Assembly: GCA_965261795.1 (NCBI GenBank)
Contig: OZ253476.1
Span: forward strand, 1,984,001-2,048,000
Origin: CBDCFV01 sp965261795
GTDB lineage: Bacteria; Chloroflexota; Dehalococcoidia; Lucifugimonadales; UBA3495
Reading direction: 5' to 3'
DNA length: 64,000 bases
The translations under genes were made by a program, and so were the position numbers. The stretch's first letter is position 1. Every line of letters begins with the position of its first letter. The notes under the pieces are model-generated. The model searched no databases and was not told where the DNA came from. It saw only the letters and a program-made list of their open reading frames with translations. Shown one piece after another: positions 25,394 through 33,392 of this stretch.

Positions 25394-26011
25394 ATGAGAC
25401 CAAAGATGCCGTCCCGCCGGATGCTCAAGGTGATTCTCCTAGTCACGTTGTTTATCGGCTGCAACTTCTACTATTGGCCGGTAACGGAATCAATGGTCTT
25501 GGGCAGCGGGCCGGGACCGCCATCCAACGGGCCGTACTTCACTGACGAGGAGGAACGGGAGGCGGTGGAAATTATAAGGGCGTCCGGTGTCGTGGAACGA
25601 GTCAATGGTGGCCAGGATTGGGAACCTGACATTAGGGGGGGCAGCCGCTGGAGCGCCCTTGCGGGCACAAGGGGTATGAGGGTAGAGGTTACGTGGGAAG
25701 GCGTGGTGAACAGCAAAGGCCCTTGGGCTTTGATCCATTGCCAAGGCACACGGAAAGCAGTGCATAAACAGCAGTGGGACCTGATTAGCCGTCTGGCGGT
25801 ATGGGTGGACTTGGATGCCCGGTCCGTGGTGGCCTACGGGGTTACGAGTTGGCCCGAAGATAACCACGAACCAATCATAGGTCCCGTAAGTTGGTTCTCT
25901 TTGGCCAAGGTGTACGACGTGGAGAGTGGGAGACTGCTATTGATTGCGCCCCCGTTCCTGATTCCCCCGGAGCCGATTTTGTGTGGGCCGGGGAGGTACT
26001 ACCGGGACTAG
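25394..26011 (+). CDS. Unknown membrane-anchored protein, cassette family member 2
   Basis: A 205-residue homologue of the protein at 21384. Residues 11-28 are hydrophobic (LKVILLVTLFIGCNFYYW). The shared core has EAVEIIRASGVVERVNGGQ, RVEVTWEGVVNSKGPW, ALIHCQGTRKAV and the terminal CGPGRYYRD. ATG 25394 is three bases after the HEPN-like stop, so the two are cotranscribed. The conserved SGVVE, GPW, HC and YYRD signatures define an unrecognised family. Confidence 0.75.
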   Translation: MRPKMPSRRMLKVILLVTLFIGCNFYYWPVTESMVLGSGPGPPSNGPYFTDEEEREAVEIIRASGVVERVNGGQDWEPDIRGGSRWSALAGTRGMRVEVTWEGVVNSKGPWALIHCQGTRKAVHKQQWDLISRLAVWVDLDARSVVAYGVTSWPEDNHEPIIGPVSWFSLAKVYDVESGRLLLIAPPFLIPPEPILCGPGRYYRD

Positions 26012-26035
26012 CGGTCCAACATTTTTGTATTGAGG

Positions 26036-26117
26036 GGTAAACCGGGGCAATCACAAGGGTTGCCCCTATCGCTGAGTTTGTCGAAGGGTCTCCGGATTTT
26101 TGGTTTGAGATAGTTTC
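26036..26117 (+). repeat. Cluster of three different repeat ends
   Basis: Three repeat families meet in 80 bases: GGGGCAATCACAAGGGTTGCCCC (about 26045-26067), a solo copy of the 41-bp array core; CTGAGTTTGTCGAAGGG (about 26075), a half of the CTTCGACAAACTCAG type; and GGTTTGAGATAGTTTC (26102-26117), the right end of the MITE-like element seen at 28408. Confidence 0.75.
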
Positions 26118-26855
26118 TTAGCCCTTCAGGTGCTTCTCGTAGAAGAGGAGGACGCGGCGCCACATGTCCTGGGCGGGGGCGGCGCGGTAGCTGGGGCGGT
26201 AGTCGGCGAAGAAGGCATGGCCCGCGTTGGGATAAGTTACGAACTCGTAGTCCTTGTTGTGGGCATCAAGTTCCTGCTTCAGGCGGGCGGCGTGTTCCGG
26301 TGACGGGTTGGGGTCTTCCTCTCCGAACAAGGCCAGCAGCGGGCAGTTGAGGTTGGCGACCATGTCGATGGCGCCCAGCGGCCTGGCCTCGGTCACTTCG
26401 TCGGGGATGATGTGGCCGCCGGCGGAGTCCACCGCCGCGTTCACGTTGCTGCTGGTGCAACCGAACATGAGGGTGTAGCGGCCGCCGGAGCAGAAGCCGA
26501 TGATGCCGACTTTGCCGTTGGCGTGGGCATGGCTCTTGAGGAAGAGGGCCGCTCCCTCCAGATCGCCCATTGTCTGGGAGTCGGGAACGGAAAACAGGAC
26601 TTCAAGGACCCTGTCAGGGGCTGGCCTGCCCTCCCGGGTGTAGAGGTCGGGAGCGATGGCGATGTAGCCCTGCTCGGCAAAGCGCCGGCAGAGATCCTTC
26701 ATGTGGTCTTCCAGTCCCATACCTTCCATGGTGACAATCACGCCGGGGTATTGGCCGGAGGCGCTGGGCTGGCTCAGGTAGGCGTCGATTTGAGTACCGT
26801 CGTGGCTGGCGTACCGAGTCATTCCTGATTCCAGTTGCGCCGATGCGGTGACCAT
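26118..26855 (-). CDS. Dienelactone hydrolase family protein
   Basis: A 245-residue alpha/beta hydrolase with a cysteine nucleophile in GIIGFCSGGRY, as in carboxymethylenebutenolidase. The acid is likely in LLALFGEEDPN and the His in YPNAGHAFF. ATG 26855 is preceded by GGGAGG. It could open a lactone ring formed in aromatic degradation. The stop codon is embedded in the end of a MITE-like repeat (TAAGAAACTATCTCAAA), a context shared with etfA. Confidence 0.9.
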   Translation of the reverse strand: MVTASAQLESGMTRYASHDGTQIDAYLSQPSASGQYPGVIVTMEGMGLEDHMKDLCRRFAEQGYIAIAPDLYTREGRPAPDRVLEVLFSVPDSQTMGDLEGAALFLKSHAHANGKVGIIGFCSGGRYTLMFGCTSSNVNAAVDSAGGHIIPDEVTEARPLGAIDMVANLNCPLLALFGEEDPNPSPEHAARLKQELDAHNKDYEFVTYPNAGHAFFADYRPSYRAAPAQDMWRRVLLFYEKHLKG

Positions 26856-26896
26856 ATTCTTATACCTCCCGGTTTTGGTTGGCCGATGTAGTCCGG

Positions 26897-27874
26897 TCAG
26901 GTTGAAATGTCGATTGTTACATTCCCGATTGCGCCGCCTTCCACGGCGCGATGGGCGTCGGCGGTTGATTCGAAGGGGAAGCGCGGGCCCAGAAGGTGGG
27001 TGAGCTTTCCGGCCTCCAGCAGTTCGTTGATGTCCTTGACGGCAGCGTCCTTGGCGGTTTCGGGCATGTCGTAAACCAAGACGAAGCGGACGTTGACGTT
27101 GCTGGACTTGAAGCCCAAGGGCACCGGCGGCTGGGCGGCGGTCCCGGCGGCGTAGATGGCGAGAGTGCTGTTGGGGGCGAGAATCTCGCGGCTGACGTTG
27201 AAGTTGGCGGCAAAGTCAACCTCGACGATGAGGTCCACCCCTGCCCCGCCGGTGATTTCCGATACCCGTTGCACTACGTCTCCGGTGCGGTAGTTGACGG
27301 TGTGGTCGGCGCCGGCTTCTACGGCGATCCGGGCTTTCTGATCGGAGCTAACGGTGGAGATGACGTTGGCCCCGGCCAATTTGGCCAGTTGGACGGCGTA
27401 GTTGCCAACCGCCCCCGCGCCTCCGGTGACCAACACGGTCTTTCCGTCTACAGGGCCGTCGGCGAAGACGCAGCGATGAGCGGTCATCGCGGGAACGCCA
27501 AGGCAAGCCCCCTCGGTGAAGGCGGTATTGTTGGGCAAAAGGACGGCGTGCCCGGCCGGTTGGACGGTGTACTCCGCCGCAGAGCCAAAGGGCCGGTTGT
27601 TCTGGGCTTCGAAGAGCCAGACGCGTTCGCCCATCCGCGACGCTTGGACGCCTTCTCCCACTTGCTCGATGATTCCCGCGCCGTCCTGGTTGGGTATGAC
27701 CCTGGGAAAGTCGATGCGCCTGGTCAGTCCTTGGCGTCGTTTCCAGTCAGAAGGATTGACGCCGGAGGAGATGACCCGCACCTTTACTTCACCAGAACCC
27801 GGCTCCGGGTCGGCCATTTCGCCCACTTGCAGGACGTCTGCGGGGCCGTTTTGCTCATACCATACTGCTTTCAT
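26897..27874 (-). CDS. NADPH:quinone oxidoreductase-like MDR protein
   Basis: A 325-residue zinc-independent medium-chain dehydrogenase of the quinone reductase/zeta-crystallin group: SSGVNPSDWKRRQG near residue 37, VLVTGGAGAVGNYAVQLAKL for the NADPH site, and no zinc-lobe cysteines. It would reduce a quinone or enone. It lies upstream of the dienelactone hydrolase on the same strand with a gap of about 40 bases, so the two are likely one operon. Confidence 0.9.
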   Translation of the reverse strand: MKAVWYEQNGPADVLQVGEMADPEPGSGEVKVRVISSGVNPSDWKRRQGLTRRIDFPRVIPNQDGAGIIEQVGEGVQASRMGERVWLFEAQNNRPFGSAAEYTVQPAGHAVLLPNNTAFTEGACLGVPAMTAHRCVFADGPVDGKTVLVTGGAGAVGNYAVQLAKLAGANVISTVSSDQKARIAVEAGADHTVNYRTGDVVQRVSEITGGAGVDLIVEVDFAANFNVSREILAPNSTLAIYAAGTAAQPPVPLGFKSSNVNVRFVLVYDMPETAKDAAVKDINELLEAGKLTHLLGPRFPFESTADAHRAVEGGAIGNVTIDIST

Positions 27875-27931
27875 GCTAAGTCCGTCCGTGATTGATAGTG
27901 AAGACTATTATGGCTGCCCTAAGGGTTTTAG

Positions 27932-28240
27932 ATTCCCGCCTGCGCGGGAATGACGTTCCTGTGCATGGGCGAGGTTGTTGCGCGCGGGCGAGGTTGTTGC
28001 GCGCGGGGGACGTTCCTGTGCGCGGGCGACGTTTCGCATCGAGGTGGCCAACGCGGTGCTGTTCCTGAGACGTTCCTGTGCGCGGGGGACGTTCCTGTGC
28101 GCGGGCGACGTTTCGCATCGAGGTGGCCAACGCGGTGCTGTTCCTGGGACGTTCCTGTGCGCGGGCGACGTTTCGCATCGAGGTGGCCAACGCGGTGCTG
28201 TTCCTGGGACGTTCCTGTGCATGGGCGACGTTCCTGCAAT
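27932..28240 (+). repeat. REP plus 60-bp tandem repeats
   Basis: A perfect REP (ATTCCCGCCTGCGCGGGAAT, 27932-27951) is followed by short GACGTTCCTGTGCGCGGGC and GAGGTTGTTGCGCGCGGGC repeats and by three copies of a segment with CGACGTTTCGCATCGAGGTGG and CCAACGCGGTGCTGTTCC. Copies 2 and 3 are exactly 60 bases apart; copy 1 is offset by 81 because one 21-base sub-repeat is duplicated. All six frames give repetitive peptides and none has a good start, so no gene is called from here to 28544. Confidence 0.85.
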
Positions 28241-28407
28241 GGAATGACGGGTTGGCTGAAGGTTATTGATGCCCTCTGGGATGGGGCTGCTCCCGGAACA
28301 GGCTGCGGGCGCGCAACACTGGAGCGTCGGTGAAGCTGAACAACACCGCCGGCTCGGAGGCGGAAGGTCTAAGCATGTCGCACCCGTTTAGCCCGATAGA
28401 TTAGAGC

Positions 28408-28540
28408 CTATCTCAAAACAAATCAGCCTTGCTGATTTCCGAACACCGCTGACCGAGGCCCATAGATTCCCGCCTTCGCAGGAATGATAGGTTGGGTGCT
28501 GTACCGTGTTTGCTGGGTGCTACGACAAGTTTTGAGATAG
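28408..28540 (+). mobile_element. MITE-like element, 133 bp, with REP inside
   Basis: Perfect 12-base terminal inverted repeats CTATCTCAAAAC (28408-28419) and GTTTTGAGATAG (28529-28540). The interior has AATCAGCCTTGCTGATTT and a REP-type palindrome (ATTCCCGCCTTCGCAGGAAT). Related copies lie at 16285 (partial), 26102 (right end only), 44519 and 44656. It encodes nothing and is presumably mobilised in trans. It ends four bases from the etfA stop codon. Confidence 0.8.
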
Positions 28541-28544
28541 TTTC

Positions 28545-29542
28545 TTAGTCTTGCACCAACTCTCGAACGGCTTCCGTAAAGGCGGGCACTATTTCCTTCC
28601 AATCGCCGACCACGCCATAGCGGGCCTCTTTGAAGATGTTGGCCTCGGCGTCTTTGTTGATGGCGACGATTACCTTTGCGCCGGAGCAGCCGGCCATGTG
28701 CTGGCTGGCCCCGGAGATGGCTACGGTGATGTACACCTCAGGGGTGATGGTCTTGCCGGTCAGTCCGACTTGGTAGCTGGAAGGCACCCAGCCGGAGTCC
28801 ACCGCTGCCCGAGAAGCGCCCACCGCGCCGCCCAGCGCCTTGGCCAGTTGCTCCAAGTCCTGGAACGGTTCAGGGCCGCCCAGCCCCCGGCCTCCCGAGA
28901 CCACGATGCGGGCTTCCTCCAGTTTTATCCCTTCCGACTCTTCGGTCACCACGTCAACCACTCTGCTACGGGCTTGGGCCAAGTCCAGTTCCACCGGGAA
29001 GGAGACGACCTGGCCTTGGCGGGAGGCGTCGGGTTCCAGCGGTTCGTAGACTTTGGGGCGGATCGCGGCGACCTGCGGGGTGTAGTTGCAGCTAACCACG
29101 GCGACGGCGTTGCCGCCGTACACCGGCCGGTTGGCGAACAGGGTCTTGGATGCCGAGTCCACCGACACTTCAAGGCAGTCCTGCGCCAGGCCTACGCCCA
29201 AGCGGAAGGCCAAGCGGGGCGCCAGTTCACGCCCTTGGTTGGTGCGCCCGATGAGGACAACCCTTGGAGAAATGTCCTTGGCCAAGGCTTCCATGGCGGA
29301 GAGGTACAGCTCGACTTGGTACTCGGCCAGGTTGGGATGGTTAACGGCGTAGACCTTGTCCGCACCGTGGCTTATGGCTTGCTGGAAGGCTGGTTAAGCG
29401 TGTCGCCCAAAAGGCCGATGGCCAGTTCTTCGCCGAGGTCGTCGGCCAGTTTACGGCCCGCAGCCAGCAACTCCTTGGAAATGGAGCTAAGTTCATTGTC
29501 GGCGGAGTCTCCCAGAACCAGTACGCCTTGTGCCTCAGCCAT
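28545..29542 (-). pseudogene. etfA: Electron transfer flavoprotein alpha subunit, frameshifted
   Basis: ATG 29542, with GGAGG upstream, starts MAEAQGVLVLGDSADNEL and continues to GDTLNQ; the frame then breaks and the rest (ISHGADKVYAVNHPNLAEYQ to the FAD domain with SGGRGLGGPEPF and AISGASQHMAG) lies in another frame. Restoring one G near 29390 (CAGCC to CAGGCC) gives a continuous 332-residue EtfA of normal length. It would carry electrons with EtfB from acyl-CoA or other dehydrogenases to the quinone pool. A sequencing indel is as likely as true inactivation, because everything else is well conserved. Confidence 0.88.
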
Positions 29543-29570
29543 CGTACCTCCGTTGAACGATGCAAGTAAT

Positions 29571-30371
29571 TCAGATGAGCTTGGCCTCTCTAAGTTTCAA
29601 GGCCAATTGCCTGCCGGCATCGGCGGCGTCCTCGCCCTCGATGATTTCACACTGCTGGTCCCGCACGGGCACAAACAGGTCCTGGAGAGTGACCCGCGGT
29701 TGGAGTTGGGCTGTGTCTATTTCGAGATCGGCGGAACTCCAGATGATCGGCCTCTTCCTGGTGGCAGCCATGATGCCACGCAGCGTCGGGTAACGCGGCT
29801 GTCCAAGCTCGTTGCTGACGGTAACCAAGGCCGGCAGGGGAGCTTCGATCACTTCGTAACCGTCGGGCGTGATGCGCTCCACGGTTACATGGCCGTCCTT
29901 TACCTCAACCTTTTTGCCCAGCGATACGCAGGACAACCCCAGAATTTCTGCCACGCCCAATGGCACTTGGGCGTTATCCCAGTCGGACGCTTGACGCCCG
30001 CAAATAATCAGGTCGAACCCGCCAAGTTTCCGTATCGCCGCGGCAAGAAGTTGGGCGGTGAAGAAGCTGTCGATGGAATTCTTGAAGGCGTCGTCCTGTA
30101 GCAACACCAGCTCGTCGGCCCCCATGGACAGCGGCTTCTTCATTACATCCAGCGCGAAGGATGTGCCCGTAGATATTACGGTGATAGCGGCCTCTTGGGA
30201 GTCCTTAATCTGGAGGGCGGCTTCCACGGCGTTTTCGTCGAAGCCGTTGACTACCGGGGGAATGCTGGGGGGCGGCACGACCGCTTTGGCGTTGGCGTCT
30301 ATGCGAAACGCGGCCATGGGCATTTCAGGGTCCACGACCTGTTTGGCCAGCACGGCGATGTTCACCGGCAT
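29571..30371 (-). CDS. etfB: Electron transfer flavoprotein beta subunit
   Basis: A 266-residue EtfB, which binds AMP and pairs with EtfA. It has MPVNIAVLAKQVVDPE, the AMP-site region DLIICGRQASDWDNAQVP and the conserved LPALVTVSNELGQPRYP followed by IMAATRKRP. ATG 30371 follows GGGAG. It is upstream of etfA with a 28-base gap on the same strand. The HicAB module is divergent. Confidence 0.93.
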   Translation of the reverse strand: MPVNIAVLAKQVVDPEMPMAAFRIDANAKAVVPPPSIPPVVNGFDENAVEAALQIKDSQEAAITVISTGTSFALDVMKKPLSMGADELVLLQDDAFKNSIDSFFTAQLLAAAIRKLGGFDLIICGRQASDWDNAQVPLGVAEILGLSCVSLGKKVEVKDGHVTVERITPDGYEVIEAPLPALVTVSNELGQPRYPTLRGIMAATRKRPIIWSSADLEIDTAQLQPRVTLQDLFVPVRDQQCEIIEGEDAADAGRQLALKLREAKLI

Positions 30372-30487
30372 AGCTGATACTCCCTTAGATATGAGGCTGC
30401 GGGAAACATATCACCAGCCGTTGTCAGGTGTCAATTGAGCGATGCTTCCGTTACAAGTCCTAGTCGCGGTGCTGGTGGTATGATGGG

Positions 30488-30745
30488 ATGGTGAACAGGA
30501 GGCACCGGCAGACTCTGGAGAGGATTTTCACACGACCTACACCTGCGAACATTCGGTGGGCAGACATTGAATCTTTGCTCCGATCGCTGGGAGTGGAAAT
30601 ATCGGAAGGGTCGGGTTTCCGGGTGCGCCTCATGATAGGCTCCGCGGCCTTGGTAGTCCATCGGCCACATCCAAGTCCGGAAACTGGTAGGCGGACAGTA
30701 CGTGATATAGCAATGTTTCTTACTTCTATTGGAGTTGAGCCATAA
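30488..30745 (+). CDS. hicA: HicA-family mRNA interferase toxin
   Basis: An 85-residue double-stranded-RNA-binding-fold toxin. Recognisable parts are RPTPANIRWADIESLLRSLG, the segment GSGFRVRL and the His-containing VHRPHPSPE, then DIAMFLTSIGV. It would cleave mRNA unless bound by HicB. ATG 30488; the stop overlaps the HicB start by one base (TAATG). Confidence 0.85.
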   Translation: MVNRRHRQTLERIFTRPTPANIRWADIESLLRSLGVEISEGSGFRVRLMIGSAALVVHRPHPSPETGRRTVRDIAMFLTSIGVEP

Positions 30746-31113
30746 TGCAATACAAGGGATATCTTGCCGCAATCGAGTACGATGAATCCGTTGAGCTCTT
30801 TCATGGCAGGGTGATAAACGCCGGCGACTATCCCATCGCAACATTTGAAGCTTCCGACGTAGAGGGGTTGAAGAGGGAGTTTCGGATATCCATCGAGGAC
30901 TACTTGGCTTTTTGTGAGGAAAAGGGGTTGGAATCTGAGAAGCCTTACTCGGGTACGGTCTCCGTTGACTTTGGACCAACCCTTCATCGAAGGGCCACCC
31001 TCGTGTCCATAGAGGACGGTATGAGTCTGAACGATTGGATCAAGAGAGCCATAGAAGAGAAGATATCCGGGAAGGCTGCAAAGCACCTACAAAGCAGGGC
31101 GACCGTGTGTTAA
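30745..31113 (+). CDS. hicB: HicB-family antitoxin
   Basis: A 122-residue antitoxin. The N-terminal part MQYKGYLAAIEYDESVELFH is the partial RNase H-like HicB fold; the C-terminal RRATLVSIEDGMSLNDWIKR is a DNA-binding ribbon-helix-helix. The long acidic insert with FRISIEDYLAFCEEKG is typical of the subgroup. Translationally coupled to hicA. Confidence 0.87.
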   Translation: MQYKGYLAAIEYDESVELFHGRVINAGDYPIATFEASDVEGLKREFRISIEDYLAFCEEKGLESEKPYSGTVSVDFGPTLHRRATLVSIEDGMSLNDWIKRAIEEKISGKAAKHLQSRATVC

Positions 31114-31151
31114 CACTCTGAAGGGGAAGCTGCCAGCGGCAGGATGAGGAC

Positions 31152-32009
31152 ATGAACACCGTCAAGACTTTCTTCTTGCTTATGGTAATGACCGGCCTGC
31201 TGTTGATGGTGGGCGGGCTGTTGGGAGGAGAGGGCGGCCTGATCATCGCACTGTTCTTTGCGCTGATGATGAACTTTGGGGCGTATTGGTTCAGTGACCG
31301 CATAGCCTTGAGGATGGCCCACGCCCATCCCGTAACGGAGGAAGAGGACCCTGACCTCTACCGAATCGTGGCGGAGCAAGCCCAATTGGCCGGTCTGCCA
31401 ATGCCCAGGGTCTACGAAATCGAAAGCGACTCGCCCAACGCCTTTGCCACCGGACGCAGTCCCAAACATGCGACTGTCGCCGTTACCACGGGCATCCGGC
31501 ACATGCTGGACCGGCGTGAGTTGAGGGCGGTGCTGGCCCACGAAATGGCCCACGTTGGCAACAGGGACACCCTCATTATGGCCGTGGTGGCGACCATCAC
31601 CGGCGCTATATCCATGCTGGCTATAATTGCCCAGCTATCGGCGATTTTCGGGGGCTTCGGCGGCGACCGGGACGGCGAGGACCACGGCGGGGGGATGATA
31701 AGTCTGCTGGTGGCCGCTATCGTGATGCCGATAGCGGCGGCTTTGGTCCAAGCCGCAATATCCAGGACGCGGGAATTTCAGGCGGATGCCACCGGCGCTC
31801 GCACCTCCGGCGATGCTTACGCCCTGGCCGGCGCGCTGGAGAAGCTAGAGATTGGCAGCCAGGTGCGGCCGATGCGGGCGGCTGAGGGCGCGTCACACCT
31901 ATTCATAGTCAATCCACTCAGCGGCCGCTCCTTGGCCAGTTTGTTCTCCACCCATCCGCCGATAGGCGAGCGGGTAAGGCGGCTGAGGGAGATGCGGTCC
32001 AGCTTTTAG
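31152..32009 (+). CDS. htpX: HtpX-type membrane zinc metalloprotease
   Basis: A 285-residue M48-family protease that degrades damaged membrane proteins. Two N-terminal helices (about 5-47) precede the HEMAH zinc site at residues 130-134; a second hydrophobic pair (about 143-165 and 180-200) flanks a Gly/Asp-rich loop, and the third zinc ligand is the Glu of REFQADATGA. The C-terminal STHPPIGERVRRLREM is family-typical. ATG 31152. Confidence 0.95.
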   Translation: MNTVKTFFLLMVMTGLLLMVGGLLGGEGGLIIALFFALMMNFGAYWFSDRIALRMAHAHPVTEEEDPDLYRIVAEQAQLAGLPMPRVYEIESDSPNAFATGRSPKHATVAVTTGIRHMLDRRELRAVLAHEMAHVGNRDTLIMAVVATITGAISMLAIIAQLSAIFGGFGGDRDGEDHGGGMISLLVAAIVMPIAAALVQAAISRTREFQADATGARTSGDAYALAGALEKLEIGSQVRPMRAAEGASHLFIVNPLSGRSLASLFSTHPPIGERVRRLREMRSSF

Positions 32010-32021
32010 CGGGCCGTTTAG

Positions 32022-33371
32022 ATGTCCTTTCTTTTTCGTTGGATCGTCCGACCACTGTTGACCTTCATCCTGGGGCTGGTGGTGTTCGTGGCAGTGGGCA
32101 TATTGACGGCCGACAGCTTGATGTCCAACAAGCTGTTGAACGCCGACTTTTATACGGAGATTATCTCGCAGCAGGATACCTACAACCGCATTTACGACGA
32201 GGTGCTGCTGGAGGACGATGTCAGGCGGGCTTCAGGCGAACTTTTTCCCGCCGAGCTGGTGAGTCACGAAGACCTTGTCGGCATTCTCCGGAGTGTCGTG
32301 CCGCCCGAATACCTGCGAGGGCAGGTGGAAAGGGTGATAGATTCCATCATAGAGTATCTGCGGGAGGACGGGGGCGGCCCGGAAACGGACAATACGGGGC
32401 AACTTCAAATATATGTGGAATTGGGGCCCGCGCTGGCAAGGGTGAAACCGGTTACTATTGATTACGTGCGGGAACGGATCGACCGGGTACCGGAAGCTCC
32501 CCCGGAGAACCCCGAGTGCACTCCGGGCCGGGTAAGGCAAATCGGTGAACGGTATTCGGATTTACACGACGAAATCATGGCGGGAAGAACTCCTGCATCA
32601 ATTCCGTCCATCAAGGTCCTGCCCGAGCCATGCCGCGCCCTTATTTCCGACGCGATTTTCGAGGCTTTGGAAATAGAGGGGTTCCTTGGAAGCGACTCTA
32701 TTCTCGGCCAACGGAGTTTGGACGTCCGGGTCGTGGGGGGATTGCGGGAGCTGCGGGAGGAACTTCGGCGCGACATAGTAGCGGGCGATGCCAAGGGCGC
32801 CCTGAAATCCGCAGTTCCCGCATTGTTGTCGCCCACCCTGGACGACAACATCGAGCGGGTTCGCGCCGAATTACTGGATGCCGACGACCGCTTGGAACTT
32901 ATAGGCGCTACCGGGGAGCCCGCCGCCACCGAGATCAGGGCTGACGCGGAGGAGTTCCGAAAGGAGCTCACTAGAGGAAGAAAACTCACCCGGCCTTGGG
33001 GGATAGGGCTACTGGTGGGTGGAGCGTTGCTGCTGCTGTTGGTTCACCTGACGAACCTGGGCCGGGGGCTGCGCCGCGTGGGGGTGAGCCTGGTGATAGC
33101 CGGGCTGGTATATTTCGGCGTAGCGAAGCTACTGCAATCCATCATAGGTCAAGGCGCCGCTGGACTGCTGGACGAGATTACCAGCGGGCAACCCGACATT
33201 CCCGAATCGCTCACGAGGTTGATTGAGGACATACTGGTCTCGTTGGCCCGTAACCTGGCCCAAGGAATGGACGACCTGGCGTTGCCTGTCCTGATAGCGG
33301 GCGCGGCGGTATTCGCAGCGTCTTTCTTCATCCCAATAGGTCGCCGGCTGCTTTCCAGGTCCGGGGAGTGA
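32022..33371 (+). CDS. Unknown membrane protein with three hydrophobic regions
   Basis: A 449-residue protein beginning 12 bases after htpX. One helix at about 10-30, a long acidic extracytoplasmic region (about 31-320, with two Cys in NPECTPGR and LPEPCRAL), then several C-terminal helices (about 327-347, 353-372 and 420-440). No family recognised with certainty. Proximity to htpX suggests an envelope quality-control or anchor function, but that is only inference from location. Confidence 0.65.
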   Translation: MSFLFRWIVRPLLTFILGLVVFVAVGILTADSLMSNKLLNADFYTEIISQQDTYNRIYDEVLLEDDVRRASGELFPAELVSHEDLVGILRSVVPPEYLRGQVERVIDSIIEYLREDGGGPETDNTGQLQIYVELGPALARVKPVTIDYVRERIDRVPEAPPENPECTPGRVRQIGERYSDLHDEIMAGRTPASIPSIKVLPEPCRALISDAIFEALEIEGFLGSDSILGQRSLDVRVVGGLRELREELRRDIVAGDAKGALKSAVPALLSPTLDDNIERVRAELLDADDRLELIGATGEPAATEIRADAEEFRKELTRGRKLTRPWGIGLLVGGALLLLLVHLTNLGRGLRRVGVSLVIAGLVYFGVAKLLQSIIGQGAAGLLDEITSGQPDIPESLTRLIEDILVSLARNLAQGMDDLALPVLIAGAAVFAASFFIPIGRRLLSRSGE

Positions 33372-33392
33372 CGGGCCGGTGTCGCCGCCGCT

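Noticed and set aside
27876..28333. Several overlapping frames of 60-127 codons in the 60-bp array
   Set aside because: Repetitive in every frame and on both strands, with no conserved start; treated as non-coding repeats.
28551..30101. 516-codon plus-strand frame
   Set aside because: It is antisense to etfA/etfB, whose motifs and binding sites are clear; codon pattern and composition fit a shadow.
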